Source: Chrysomallon squamiferum (Eukaryota > Mollusca > Gastropoda > Neomphalida > Peltospiridae). From it: 64,000 nt of DNA. Location: contig CM022668.1 of assembly GCA_012295275.1 (NCBI GenBank), positions 10,501,486 to 10,565,485 of the forward strand, read 5' to 3'. The notes beneath the pieces were generated by a model, which worked only from the letters and a program-made list of their open reading frames with translations, ran no database searches and was not told where the DNA came from. Shown here in pieces: positions 14,302 through 41,968 of this stretch (position 1 is the first letter of the stretch; each line of letters starts with the position of its first letter). The position numbers and the translations under genes were made by a program.

Positions 14302-14328
14302 CAGTGATTCTCAACTTTGTCGGTGCGG
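14302..14328 (+). mobile_element. Possible hAT-type element terminus
   Basis: CAGTGATTCTCAACTTTGTC and the following bases resemble the CAGTG-N-TTCTCAACC ends typical of many hAT transposons and their MITEs. A second similar start (CAG, then CTTCAACCATTTTGCTGCG) lies at about 14606-14635 in the same orientation. I found no matching inverted end, target-site duplication or transposase, so this is only a terminus-like match. Confidence 0.3.
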
Positions 14329-14482
14329 TCCACTTCAGAAAAAGATGTCATCATACAGTTTGGGTGGGGCTGTTATATTTATAACTACATGTACTTTAAT
14401 TTCACAAAATAACATTTTTCATCGAATATCAGTGACCAGTATACATTTTAGTCTATGAGACATTGCCCTTTAAAGAAACATA

Positions 14483-14521
<39 letters not shown>

Positions 14522-14639
14522 TATAATAATAATAATTATTATAATAATAATCATAATCATAATAATAATAACTGCAATCTGAGGATAGATCCTACACATT
14601 ATAGCACTTCAGGTCCGCGCTTCAACCATTTTGCTGCGA

Positions 14640-15529
14640 CTCTTTAAATTAAAGCAAAAAATTAAATAAAATAAAATAATAATAATTATTATGGAGCAAG
14701 AATAATCAGTAATAATAACCATGGAAACGGCACGATGTTTTGAAAATAACTTTGAGACAATTAAAATGCTTTCTAAGAGTAGATCATTATTAATGTCCAA
14801 TGTCACAAGGGAATGCGTTTAAAACGAAAACAGCGCAGACGAGATCGACAGTAATCAGATACCTACACGAACCGCAATGAACCCGTTTTATAGCACCTTG
14901 AAGTTTTGCATTACCGTCATTAAAAAAAAAAAAAAAAGAGGAATATTTAAACTACTAGTGCATTATAATGGAAGACTGAGATGAATAAATATATGTCTGT
15001 GGTCTGTGTGTCTGTCTCCAAGTCTGGGTCTATCAGTCCGCTCGCCGTAGTTGTAAGATATTTATGTAACATCGAAAATAAAATAAAAATTAAACAATAT
15101 TGTAAAATGAAGTTTGAAGTCATAAAAGTGGATTTTCAAATAAGTATATATAAACATTCATATACTGCAAAGAGACACACAAACTATATCTTGTTTGGTC
15201 AAATTCTCTAACAAAATGACCACTGCTGTTACATTTATTAAAATAACGGGAAGATTAATTTCGCTAATGCTAGATACAGGTTAGATATATGTTGTTTTTA
15301 CTATGAGTGGATATACTGAGATTTTAAATTAAAACAGGGACAGACAGGTGCATGTAAATATACCTTCATCTACATATATATATTAATGCGTTTTTTATTT
15401 TTTTATTATTATTTTTTTTTTTTTTTATTTTCCTTTTTTTATGTTTTATATATATTTAAAATTTATTTATTATTTTTTTGTCTCACTAACTAAATAAGTT
15501 TGCCGTGACTTTCTGCAGCTTTCACAGAA

Positions 15530-15532
<3 letters not shown>
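14640..15532. other. Intergenic sequence, no gene seen
   Basis: AT-rich sequence with A-runs, T-runs and short TA repeats. Short open frames are present but none shows a domain or splice context. Confidence 0.6.

Positions 15533-15603
<71 letters not shown>
15533..15603. repeat. (CT)n microsatellite
   Basis: About 70 bases of CT repeat. Confidence 0.95.
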
Positions 15604-15606
<3 letters not shown>

Positions 15607-15900
15607 TCTTGATTTATGTTGATGTTATTTACGAGACTTACACTCGACGTTGTTCCGATTTGACGTCCCGTTTCCATTCACGTTGAAAATATCGGCTGCC
15701 ATTACGTGGTGTCGGGTAACAAGAATCATAAATAACCCGAGTTTTTCAAAACAATCGCTCTGACGGGTCGGCAGCACAACACTGCAAAGTGACGTCAGAC
15801 TCGCAGTTACTTTGACCCAGAGGTCATTAGCGCGTGCTGCTTTGTCTCTTTGTTTAGTTAGTCTCGGTTTTCTCATGTTTTACATGCTAATTGCGGTGAA
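15604..15900. other. GC-richer non-repetitive island with a CRE-like palindrome
   Basis: This stretch has higher GC and more CpG than its neighbours, and includes the perfect palindrome TGACGTCA at 15790-15797, the cAMP-response-element consensus. A minus-strand frame of 83 codons (15625-15876) is open but matches nothing I recognise. It may be a promoter-like patch, a small unknown exon, or chance. Confidence 0.3.
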
Positions 15901-16121
15901 AATTACTATTATCCACTTTTGCTGCAGCGATCGAAGTATTTTTTAACATGACCGAAAACCAGTCAATTTACTGTCAGTAAAGACGAGATAGGATTCCATG
16001 AATAAATAAATAAATAAACACAAATTATATATTTATATATAATAATACTTTATTTTTTATTTATTTATTTTTGTTTTTATTATATGAAAATATAATTGTT
16101 ATTCTTTATTCTTTTGTTTCC

Positions 16122-16124
<3 letters not shown>

Positions 16125-16192
<68 letters not shown>

Positions 16193-16583
16193 TATATTTA
16201 TAAGTTGTATTCAAATGATCTAATTACTATGTAACATTGTTTATTTATTCATTCATTCATTCATTTATTTATTTTTGTACTGTCTTTCTTTGTTTCTGTT
16301 TCTTTAACTCTTTTTACTTTTTTATTTTGTCTTTCTTTCCTTATTTATTTTCCTTTTTTTATAAAACACACGTTCTTCAACGGGTAGTTATAAATACACT
16401 TACTAAAGTACTAGCTGTGTATTCTGTACATGCATTCGAGTGTTTCTTTCAAATGTGTCAAGCTGTAATCAGAAGTGTAAAATTAATACTGTCAAACAAG
16501 TTAACCAGGAAGATGTTTTTATCTTTATGCAGGAGCGTATCCTGGATTCTAAAGTGGGTAGCAAATGTCTCTCTCTCTCTCTT

Positions 16584-16679
<96 letters not shown>

Positions 16680-16683
16680 TCTT

Positions 16684-16774
<91 letters not shown>
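16125..16774. repeat. Two (CT)n tracts with AT-rich spacer
   Basis: CT tracts at about 16125-16192 and 16568-16774. The second contains two TTTCTCTGTC interruptions. The spacer between them shows no supported gene. Confidence 0.9.
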
Positions 16775-16776
<2 letters not shown>

Positions 16777-17276
16777 GCATATGTCACGACGGACAGACAT
16801 ATGTCAATCAAATGAGAAACATACAAACACATATGAACAGTTTGTACGTATACACAAATACGCATACTTACAGATTTCTAGTATATACACGAATGTAACA
16901 TATTTTCACCAGGTTTATTTCATAAGTAGCCTTTGCCCTTGACTAACATTATAAGAACTAAATAAAACAAAAATATAAAAAAGAGGTCATTGGGTTTAAC
17001 TAATGTAATCTAAAGTATTGCCTTTTGTTGTGAATACCTCTGTAACGAATGATAAATATGCATTTATTTAAGCTTTAAAAAACGAATTGGCTCTGAAAGT
17101 TTATATTCAACAAAAAAACTAAACAAAACAAAATTTTAAGATAATACTTTTTTATTTTACTTTATTTTGATCTTTAAGTACAAATCAGGTAAATTTCATT
17201 TTTATTTTTTCATAGATAATATGAACTTTTAAACTATATCACATAATCCAAACAATATGCAAATATGCATACTTGC

Positions 17277-17383
<107 letters not shown>

Positions 17384-17929
17384 TATGAACACAATTAGTA
17401 TCTTAATACCCAACATATTTTCTGTTTTGTGGGGTCTTTACTTATTTATTTATTTTTTGATTTATTTTCAAAACAGTGGTCTTTAAAAAACATTGATGGA
17501 AAACATTGTAAGACTTCATCAAGAATCTATTGGACATTGCCATGTAAGTATATCCACTGTTCCATAACTGATACGTATAACTCTATCACGTAACGACTCA
17601 TACACTAAGATATTTTCGGAGTAAACTGGATTTTTCTCAACCATTGATCCGTGACAGGCGTATATATTTCTATTGTATTTTTCATTTCTTGTTGTCTATT
17701 TATCCATTTGGCTATTACTGATCATACCCAGTATTTAAAAATCGTGTACAAGAAACTTGTTCTGCCCTGTCTGTAAAAGTTTATATACACAAAACTATCC
17801 TCGACTCTATCGTATCATTATAATTAGGTATCTTACGTTAAGTGTCAGACACTAACAACACACACACACACAGACACACACACACATAGACACACAACCA
17901 CAAATTCATTTATAATATTCAGAGATAAT

Positions 17930-18285
17930 GACATTCGAACAAAATGAATATACATATATTTAAATGTATCCTTGTTTCAACGTATTAGATTGTAAAATAT
18001 ATTTAAAACTATCCTTGTTTCGATATATTAGATTGTAAAATATATGTCCTTGTTTCAATGTTCTAAACCAACATATATATGTTTGGATACATCCTTGTTT
18101 CACTCTTAAACTGCAAAATATGTTTGAAAATATCCTTGTTTAATCTCAAACTCTAAAATATATGTCTGAAAACATCCTTATTTCATTCTTAAACTGTAAA
18201 ATGTATGCTAGAAAATATCCTTTTTTCAACACCTTAGTCTAAGAAATATATGTTTGAAGATAGCATTCTTCCACTATCTTAAACT
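17930..18285. repeat. Decayed tandem repeat of roughly 45-60 bp
   Basis: Loose repeats of a segment built around taaaatatatgtttgaaaacatcc with ttgtttca. The same family runs in the opposite orientation at about 35830-36300, in front of the second gap. Confidence 0.65.
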
Positions 18286-18311
18286 GAGATGGATCTAACA
18301 GTTTTACTTAC

Positions 18312-18455
18312 TAATCGTACAAGCGTCTCCTTGCCAACCAGTCTGACATTGACCGCTACACGACCCTGTCACGTGATCACATGGAGCATGCTCATCTTTA
18401 CACTTCCTGTCTTTACAGGAAAATCTACAGTTTGATTCATAGGTGCCTGAACATT
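18312..18455 (-). pseudogene. Orphan EGF exon of a phosphatase-type receptor copy
   Basis: On the minus strand this is a complete 144-base phase-1 EGF exon with acceptor and donor (donor gtaag at 18311-18307). It has the eight-cysteine pattern and the CKDRKC and CDHVTGSC blocks of exon 27039-27182 in gene B. No TM or tail exon follows on the minus strand and no partner EGF exon precedes it. Being downstream of gene A's tail, it is best read as a stranded relic. It has no internal stop. Confidence 0.8.
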
Positions 18456-18844
18456 CTATTTTATGTTTAAAAAATCAATTAATTAATAAAAGTAATTCAA
18501 GAAAAATAAAAAAATAAAGAGAGAGAGAGAGAGAGACGGTGAGGCAATAAAAAAAAATCATTTTATCTTTAGGTGGGTGTTTATAAATCGACTGTTAAAT
18601 ATTTACAAGAACAGACTGAACATTGTTACAAGAACAGCTCAGTTGAATCAAATGTTATAACAACATAGTATTTAAAAACACCAGTAACATGAGAATAACG
18701 TAACATTTAAATAAACAAATAACACATGTAAATCTATAAATAAAACTAAAATAAGGGAAAGGAATTAAATACCCCCAAAACTCGATATTAACGTAACATT
18801 TAAACACAAAATTAACACGAGAATAATATAATATTAAATACAGA

Positions 18845-19132
18845 TTACATCTTTTTTGTACAAAGGTAAAAGAAAGAATACTTAATCTGATTACACATAT
18901 GAATGTAAACTACGCACACATTTTGACACGAAAACTGGACTTCACAGTCAAACACACTAAAATGCATATAAATTCGCATTAACACTGAAAATTGTATTGC
19001 TGTTATCTTTTCATACGTAGTACGTGAATTCCCGTTCCAGTTGAGGTTTTCGTACTCGTTCATTTCAATATTTTGACTACTATTAACGTAGTCATTTCTA
19101 GCAGTGTTTCTCTCCGACTGATCACGTGACAA
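18845..19132 (-). pseudogene. Out-of-frame continuation of gene A tail with ITAM-like motif
   Basis: Just past gene A's stop, the minus strand reads, in another frame, a peptide clearly homologous to the tails of genes C and D. It has NDYVNSS, MNEYENL, nine residues, then YEKI. In C the same places hold GGYVNAG and MNEYETL, nine residues, YEKI. This stretch lies where that tail should be, so a one-step frame change near 19100-19180 separates it from the upstream tail. It could be a real frameshift, an assembly indel, or an alternative 3' exon. The frame then runs on to a stop at 18845-18847. Confidence 0.7.
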
Positions 19133-19140
19133 TGTGTGAA

Positions 19141-19449
19141 TTAAGATAACTTGGGATCGTAAGCGTAACCGGTGTAACCACCAGGTTCAGTCAGAGTTTC
19201 CTCGTTTCTTTCTTCAGAGTCATCATGTTGTTCTTCTTGGTGTTCTGAGTTTTGATGAGTTCTGTCATGGTTTTCATTACACTTTATCGTCACGTCATTC
19301 ATACACCTGGTAAACAAACAAAAACAGCAAATGAAACCCACATACATCTATTCGTTGAATCTTTTGTTTTCCTTCTATTTTATACCCCTTAATTTTGGGT
19401 GTTTATATTTGCATGCTTCTGTGCATGTCTCTCTGTGTGTATAGATAGG

Positions 19450-19506
<57 letters not shown>

Positions 19507-19886
19507 GGATGGATGGATGGATGGATGGATGGATGGATGGATGGATAAATAGATAGAGATATCCAGAGAGAGAGAGATAAATAGATAGATAGGTGGTTAG
19601 ATAGATTATGTATGTGTGTGTGTTTGTTAGTTTGTGTGTGTATGAGTTCACTGAATATTTGTTCCAGTTTTTGTCTCTTATTTCTGTGTACGTTATATCA
19701 AAGTATTTAAGTGTTTATATGTTGTGTTTCTATGTATGTTTATTACATTGGTATACGAATGAGTGCGGATGTATGTTAATTTTAGTAATGTGTGTCTGTA
19801 TTCACACACACAGAGATACACATATATGCATGTATGAATGTGTATGTATGTATGTTCGAATGTATGAATGTATGTGCGTATTTCAT

Positions 19887-19932
<46 letters not shown>

Positions 19933-20499
19933 CCATATTAAAGTTACATGTACATATCTATATATGTATGCCTGTAGGTTTGAATATATTGTATATATGT
20001 TTTTATTTGTTGAATCTTTTCTTCTTTTCCCTTTATTTATGGTATATCTACATGTGTATATATGCATGCATGTACGTTTATGTGTCTGTATCTGTATGTG
20101 TGCGTATGTGTATATGTATATATCTGTGTGTGAGAAAGAGATAATAATTCCTACCAAAAAGTGACTGAGGCGAAGATGACAGCTGATAAAACGGGTACAA
20201 CAGGAAAGACGATGATAATCACATCTTTACTGCCTGCTGGTGAAGTAACTTCTATGTGAAACAGAATAAAATATAAAAATGAATTAAGAAAGGACAGGGA
20301 AGAAAGAACGCAAAGAGAAAACCAGTATATTCTTTGTTTTGTGTATTATTTTAAATAAGATGTAAAGAAAAACCAGTATAAAAGTGTACATGTGTCTGAG
20401 TGTCTGTGTGTAAGTACGTCCACATGTATGTGCAACTATTTGTTCAGATGAACCTACATTCAGTTACAGGTAATGCTGTTAAGTTATCTTTTTTATCTG

Positions 20500-20546
<47 letters not shown>

Positions 20547-23186
20547 TTATATATTTATTTATGAACTGGTGATAATGAATTAAGTCATAATTTGAATCAT
20601 AGCGATAGTTATCTATCTTGAAACTTATTGTAAGATTCAAAATACATTGCTAAACTAACTCTAATGAGAAAAACAGATCTGGAACCAAACTTTGATGAAA
20701 GAAAAAAATACCACGCGTAAAATAAATACTAGTAAATAAATTTTTAAAAAGTTTAAAAAAATTTAAAAAAATAAATAATAAACACATAAATAAATATATG
20801 AAAAGTAAATAAACTCATTTTGAAGTATGTTTGATAACAGATAAAATAACGAGGCATGAGGTATTAAGTAATCCAAACCTTGTCGTGTATTTTAGTACAT
20901 CTAAATGTGGCTGTAAATATTGTGTATGTTACATTAACACTTCTCATCTTCCGCACAAACATTTCATGCAGTGCATTAATATGTTTAAATTTGGCTACAA
21001 ATGTTGTATTCAACATCTTAACATATGTAAGCTTCAGTACAAACTGCAGTACATTAATATATTTAAAGCTGGCTATAAATATTGTATGAAACTGACATAC
21101 GTATATATAGATATTTCAGTACAAACCTTGCGTGCAGGTTTCACCTTCCCAGCCTGACAAAATCCACCAACACAGAGTCCACTTTCATGATGACAGTTTT
21201 CAGAACAGAGGCAATGTCTGTCTTCACATTTCTTTAAACAGTTTTCTCCATAAGTATCGTTACTACACTCTGAAAAATAACAGTTTTAACTTTAGCATTG
21301 GTACAAACTCACTGATATTCTATGGAAGAAAAGGTGTTAAAATTTGTTAAAGTGTATCAGGTTACATATTTTTACAGGGTTAGACACATAACGAAATTAA
21401 AAAGTTTAATAAAATGAATGCCACTGTAAAAGAAAAATGTAACAGCAAAATATAATGAATTACGTCGCTATTAACAGTGACAGCTACATAAGAAAGCTGA
21501 TAATAACAGTAGCAGCTCTGGTACTTGTAAAGAGTAATGGTAATGTTGTTTCTGGGACTAGCAGTAGCTGCTGCATTAGTAAAGGTTTTTGTTGTAGTGG
21601 TTGTAGTGGTGGTACTATATATGTTGAATGTATTGCGTGCGTGTTAAGAAAATCTTTAATTCTGTTAAGAAGAGAAAAGTAACAGCTCATCATAATTTTA
21701 TGTTTGTTTGTTTGTTTTACTTTCTCTGCATGAGTCACTTCTCCAGCCAGATAAACATTCTCCTTCGCAGGATCCTGTCATGTGATCACAAGGTGCTTTT
21801 GTATTTTTACACTTTCTGCTGCTGCAGTTGTAAGCACAGTTTGGTCCAAACATCCCATCACAACCTGAAGTAAATTTATTTATTTATTGTACGTTAGTTC
21901 TTTAGTTTCAAATTACATTATTAATATAACCAAGAGTGTCCACTTGCTTTGAATTGTTTTAAATTATACCCTGACTTTCACAACACGTACAAACGTAATT
22001 ACATTTCTACCCACCTTTCTACCCATCTGGCCATCCACCCGTATTCCTACCGACTTAATTAGGAGCCACATATATACATTAAAAACAAATAAACAAGGAT
22101 ACACATACAGAGATCTTATATGCAAACATACATAAATACACATACATATACCGATATATGCATACAAAAAACTTCATTATATACATAATTTTCCTGAGAA
22201 CTTAGTCTAACAAGAATGTAATTTATACAGATGTGTTGTTATTAATCAGTAACTGATATTAATTCACCAGTCCTGTAATAAGAGAATAGTTAAAACATGA
22301 CTCACTTTCATTACAGCTTGGGTTTTTCCATCCTGGTTGACAACCATTTTGACATTTCACATTCTGAGCATCACACTTAGAGTTGTTATCTGTGCAATGT
22401 CTTTCACTACACTTGTACTCACAGTTAGGTCTATACGTGTCATGTCTGCATTCTGCATAGAAAAAGGAATTGTTTAAAATAATTGTTATTGTTATTGATG
22501 TGTTGATGTACTAGTATTGTATCTCAACATGTGCTAGCCTGTTGTTGTTTTTTTGATTGTCTATCTGTTTACATCTCTACCTACCTACTTACCTATATGT
22601 TTGTGTCTGTCTGTCAGTCTGTCTTCGCAGGTTTGTCCTCATCAGAGGTCCAAATAATAAAATGTTTTTGAAAATATTTACAGTTTTTGTTCTCATCCAC
22701 CACTCACAATAAACATAAATCGTTGCGGCCAGGCGTTGCTATAGCAACCACCCAGGCTTTCTCCAACAAAACAATTTTAAACATATCGAGATCACTGGTG
22801 GATGTAAATAAGACAAAATTCTCACGTCACCAAACTCATATGAAACATATTTTAATATCTCACAAAATGTTGCATTTGAAACCCAAATAGAGTTCCGATT
22901 TTCGACCTCAAACATTTATTACTGCTACTACAACTATTGTCATTATCATCATTACAATGAGTAGCGTTATCATTATTATTATTTTTACCATTATTATTTA
23001 GTACCAAATATTAAATAAACTTTGTTTTGATTTAAAACAAAGCTGTACCATTTGTACACTTTGGTCCTGACCATCCTTTATTCCACTTTGTGTTAGAGCA
23101 TTCTGTGACGTCATCACATCCAGAATTACAGTGACAGACATACTTACAGTCTAAACCATACTTACCCGCTGTACAGCCAGCTGAAA
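19141..23186 (-). CDS. Gene A: short MEGF/Draper-like transmembrane receptor, probably damaged
   Basis: Exons on the minus strand: 23186-23049, 22452-22306, 21864-21721, 21269-21127, 20251-20155 and 19306-19141. The first four are phase-1 EGF exons with the laminin/MEGF-type cysteine pattern. The fifth encodes a hydrophobic membrane segment (core VIIIVFPVVPVLSAVIF). The last is an acidic tail ending GGYTGYAYDPKLS before TAA at 19143-19141. No signal exon or lectin exons are found upstream. Two faults are visible. Exon 21269-21127 is 143 bases where the family needs a multiple of three, with the GWEGETC end out of frame by one. The conserved tail motifs lie beyond the stop in another frame. 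In the first exon one EGF cysteine is replaced by tryptophan (TKWNKGW against TNCNKGW in gene C). The family role is a cell-surface or phagocytic receptor; activity of this copy is doubtful. Confidence 0.75.
19307..20154. repeat. Gene A intron with GATA/GATG and CA microsatellites
   Basis: Intron sequence. (GATA)n then (GATG)n at about 19441-19545, and (CA)n at about 19889-19927. The long open frames are translations of these repeats. Confidence 0.85.
20155..20251 (-). CDS. Gene A exon: transmembrane segment
   Basis: 97-base exon entering in phase 1 and leaving in phase 2, as do the TM exons of genes B, C and D. It encodes EVTSPAGSKD followed by about 22 hydrophobic residues. Confidence 0.8.
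20252..21126. repeat. Gene A intron with TTTA repeat and decayed tandem repeat
   Basis: (TTTA)n at about 20500-20548. At about 20900-21095 there are roughly four diverged copies of a 50-60 bp segment (acattaa, tttaaa, ggctataaatattgtat). No exon is seen. Confidence 0.65.
21127..21269 (-). pseudogene. Gene A exon: EGF repeat with a one-base deletion
   Basis: Acceptor ttttcag, donor gtttgt. It reads KCSNDTYGENCLKKC and on to GGFCQAG, after which the expected WEGETCTQ appears one base out of frame. The length of 143 bases agrees with a single missing base. Its first 40 bases match the plus-strand fragment at 10482-10520. Confidence 0.75.
21721..21864 (-). CDS. Gene A exon: EGF repeat
   Basis: 144-base phase-1 exon, acceptor acttcag, donor gtaaaac. 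It reads SCDGMFGPNCAYNC and ends GWRSDSCRE, with the CDHMTGSC block shared by the other receptors here. Confidence 0.85.
22306..22452 (-). CDS. Gene A exon: EGF repeat
   Basis: 147-base phase-1 exon, acceptor tatgcag, donor gtgagt. It begins ECRHDTYRPNCEYKC and continues CSERHCTDNNSKC. All eight cysteines of the family pattern are present. Confidence 0.85.
22453..23048. other. Gene A intron, no exon seen
   Basis: Lies between the first and second EGF exons of gene A. It holds diverged TTA/TCA runs near 22920-23000 and nothing coding that I can support. Confidence 0.6.
23049..23186 (-). CDS. Gene A exon: N-terminal EGF repeat
   Basis: 138-base phase-1 exon, acceptor atttcag and donor gtacag, starting VSAGCTAGKYGLDCKYVC. 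It is the equivalent of exon 2 of gene C (47155-47292). A conserved cysteine is tryptophan here, which would leave one EGF disulfide unpaired. Confidence 0.85.
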
Positions 23187-36300
<13,114 letters not shown>

Positions 36301-36500
36301 NNNNNNNNNNNNNNNNNNNNNNNNNNNNNNNNNNNNNNNNNNNNNNNNNNNNNNNNNNNNNNNNNNNNNNNNNNNNNNNNNNNNNNNNNNNNNNNNNNNN
36401 NNNNNNNNNNNNNNNNNNNNNNNNNNNNNNNNNNNNNNNNNNNNNNNNNNNNNNNNNNNNNNNNNNNNNNNNNNNNNNNNNNNNNNNNNNNNNNNNNNNN
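36301..36500. other. Assembly gap, 200 N
   Basis: Exactly 200 N. Gene B points into it from the left and gene E points into it from the right; both are incomplete at this place. Confidence 0.99.
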
Positions 36501-36723
36501 TCAACTTCACAGAAATCCATCGCTGTTCCAGCGTTATGAAATCTAGGATCATAAACATCATTGTTTGTTCCCTGATACAGTGTGATGTACTGAGCCGTGT
36601 TGTTACATGTTACACGTGTTACATCCGGGCTGTTTATTGTTGTTACACCACACAGGTGACTGGTGTTAGTCTGGTTCATCTTCAAAGAACTGTAGATGTG
36701 AACACCATTTCTACGACAAGTGT
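36501..36723 (-). pseudogene. Gene E exon: C-terminal half of FTP lectin domain
   Basis: After acceptor acttacag it reads TCRRNGVHIYSSLKMNQTN and then HLCGVTTINSPDVTRVTC, closely matching gene C exon 4 (48573-48803). The exon enters the gap within its last bases (FCEVE). This exon itself is open. Confidence 0.85.
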
Positions 36724-37123
36724 CTGTAAGTAAATGAAAAAATCACCTAAACATTTGTTCATTTGTTTGATTCTAAAAAAAAAAAACTACATATGGCATT
36801 TGTTTGGAATATAAATGAGAATATAATTATTGTTATTATTGTTAGTATTGAATCTGATAATTAAACCATCACAACATTAAAAGAAAAATACGATTATTAG
36901 CGAACATTTACTCATTTCTTTCGCTCTTACAACTAAATTAATACTTTTAAATGAAAAAGTGTAGTAAAGTACTTTACATAGGAATTAGGTAGTAAATATT
37001 TTAAAAGCTGCTAAATTTATTTAATATTGTGTTTATATTATTAATGAATTCTAAAATAAATTAATTTCTCAGTAATAAATTCTTACAATATTAGTTATTA
37101 AATTAACAACAAGCTAAAAATTT

Positions 37124-37220
<97 letters not shown>

Positions 37221-38546
37221 TTTTTCTCTCTCTTTGTCCAGATTCTTTTGTTGGATTTTGGTTTTTTTTTTTACTTTGCATATTGTTATTTTTTTTGATT
37301 TTGTTTACTTTTTTTTTTTTTAATTTCATATATGTAATTTTTATACTTTTTTAAATCTTTGTAGTTTTCTCCTAAAAAGTGTAAAATAATGATACACGAT
37401 GATGATTTGATTTATTGAGATTATCTGATTTAAAAATTATTACATTACAATTATTTACTCTGTTCTGAAGTGGATGTCAAGTTGATGTATGTAATATATA
37501 ATTGTTTTTTCCCAGATCCACTTCCCACCACGAGAATGGATCACGTACAGGTGTAAGTATACACAAAGCTGCATAGAATCCTTCTTTGTAATTCCCATCT
37601 ACAGCTAGATAGGATTTTTAGACTTTCCTGTCTGATATGTAGTTTTGTTTAAAGCTACGTTTTCTGAAATAAAATTTTATAAATTAAAAGTTTAAATTTT
37701 ATACGTGTAACAACGTCTGTTTCAAATATTTTCATTAATTTTCACTTATATTTTTAGATTACAGGTTACATGTCACCTTATATTTTATTAATAATTATTA
37801 TTACTACTACTACTACTACTACTATACTATTACTACTAGAATACTATTACTACTACTACTAAAGTTTTAATATTATTATTATTAAATATTTATTCGAACT
37901 CCAAAATCCGGAACGTTCAGAAGGCCAGAATACTTATATATGTGTGTGTATATGTTGTGTGTGTGTGATGTGTGTGTGTGTGTGTATCATGTGCAGACAT
38001 GTACTGGATACCTATTTAATTGTTTGTTTTCATTTAATTTTCATCCTATTTGTGTTTTGTGAAAATTGTTTTGTGTTTGTTTTTTTCTGTGTGTATGTTT
38101 TGTGTGTGTCATGTTCTTTGTTTTCTTCATTTAATTTGCTTGTATTTATATATCTAGCAAATCCAGAAAGGTGGATTTAAAAATTTGCCTGTTTAGTTAA
38201 ATGGTTCGGTACCTGTATTACAATTAAATACTGTTTCTTTCATCTTCTTTTTTTATTTTTTTTTCATCATCATTATTTTATTATTTTTATTTTATCATTT
38301 TCATCATTATTTATTATTTCAAAATTATTAGCATTGTCAAAATAATAATTATTATTTTATTTGTGTTGCTGTCGTTGTTTTTCCAATCAGAGAAAATATC
38401 TTTTAAATTTTATTTATATATGAAGTAATAAAGTGTTTATTTTATGTTTTGAAGATGTGTTCACATATTCAAAATATTTTCTTTCTGTAATTTTATATAC
38501 AACACAATAATATTCAGTTTGTAAAGAGTTAAAACACAGCATTTAC
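36724..38546. other. Gene E introns 2 and 3
   Basis: Contain gene E exon 37459-37663, (CT)n at 37131-37216, GT/TGTG runs near 37940-37985, and TAC/TTA repeats near 37800-37890. No other exon is seen. Confidence 0.6.
37459..37663 (-). pseudogene. Gene E exon: N-terminal half of FTP lectin domain, frameshifted
   Basis: Matches gene C exon 3 (48053-48253) from NVALNKTTYQTG to the IHFRT region. It is 205 bases against 201. Relative to gene C, a T is missing in the AAAAATTCC stretch, giving TAG soon after; seven bases are added after GATCTGGGAAAA; and two bases are lost at the donor end. Confidence 0.8.
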
Positions 38547-38693
38547 CAATTGTACACTTTGGTCCTGACCATCCTTTATTGCAGTTTGGTGACCATAGAA
38601 CAGAACATCCTGTGACGTCATCACATCCAGAATTACAGTGACAGACGTACTTACAGTCTAAACCATACTGACCCGCTGTACAGCCAGCTGAAA
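38547..38693 (-). CDS. Gene E exon: N-terminal EGF repeat
   Basis: 147-base phase-1 exon, acceptor atttcag, donor gtaaat. It starts VSAGCTAGQYGLDCKYVC and has an in-frame insertion of three residues relative to gene C, in the CSVLWSPNCNKGW part. Open throughout. Confidence 0.85.
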
Positions 38694-41119
<2,426 letters not shown>

Positions 41120-41260
41120 ATAAGATTAAAGTACAAGTGTCTTTGTGTGTGTTTAGTGGATGGGTGGATACTGTGTGTGTGTGTGTGAGTGTGCGTGTAT
41201 GTGTATATATAATACACATACACACATACATACATACACATACATACATACATACATACA

Positions 41261-41293
<33 letters not shown>

Positions 41294-41937
41294 GTCCTTA
41301 TATTTGGAAACGTGTGTTTCTATATAAGTATGACAGTCTACAGTTTGTTGCAGTGTTTAATATCAGACGTTTTTAAACTAGTGACTACAAATCACTATAT
41401 TCGTTTTAAGACACTTTACAAACTCTTAAATATATTTAATTATGCTGAGTCGTTGTTGAAGTTACCTTTTGAAACGACTACGACACTGCGATGTTTTATC
41501 TGTTTAAAACACGTGTATTTATGTTTTGCGCAGCGTGCACACAAGGCGTGGCTGTTGAAAGCTACAGGAGCTGCTTTCTCAAATGGAGACTTAATTCGAG
41601 TTTAAAGCGTGACACGGTGATGTTAAGCTGTAGAAATTAGACTCGTTTAAACATTTACTGTTTGCTGTTGCGTGACTCGTTTATCAGGGATGTGTCTGGG
41701 GTGTGCTGGTTGTAAATACGGGTTTGAATAAAATGTAATCATGTGTATATATGTGTGTGTTTCTTGTTTATGAATGTATGTATGTGTTTCTTGTTTATGA
41801 ATGTATGTATGTGTTTCTTGTTTCTCCATGTATATATGTCTGTGTTTCTGTGTTTATGTTCGTTTGTGTATACGATTCAGTCATTCTCTATGTGCATGTT
41901 TTTCATTGGTTTCTTTTTTGTATGTACATATGTACGT

Positions 41938-41968
<31 letters not shown>

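Larger units (their letters stand above)
17460..18465 (-). repeat. Inverted copy of part of gene B
   Basis: The reverse complement of 17460-17770 matches gene B intron sequence at about 27240-27545 with only scattered differences. The reverse complement of about 18285-18465 matches gene B's last EGF exon and its flanks (27030-27215). Between these blocks this copy carries an extra stretch (about 17775-18285) of decayed short tandem repeats that gene B lacks. It is therefore an inverted, partly remodelled duplicate of a phosphatase-type receptor. Confidence 0.85.

Noticed and set aside
15625-15876. 83-codon minus-strand frame as a gene
   Set aside because: GC-richer and open, but no family is recognised and no partner exons are visible; kept only as an uncharacterised island.
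16440-16560. Possible EGF-like exon from a cysteine-containing stretch before the CT tract
   Set aside because: The cysteine spacing does not match the family and no acceptor precedes it in the right place.
20831-21157. 108-codon cysteine-containing plus-strand frame
   Set aside because: It lies over a gene A intron made of decayed tandem repeats, antisense to gene A, and its cysteines come from the repeated TGTAAATATTGT-like segment.
36536-36733. Plus-strand frame at the right side of the second gap
   Set aside because: It is the antisense shadow of the FTP exon of gene E; the mirror shadow occurs at 48563-48760 opposite gene C.
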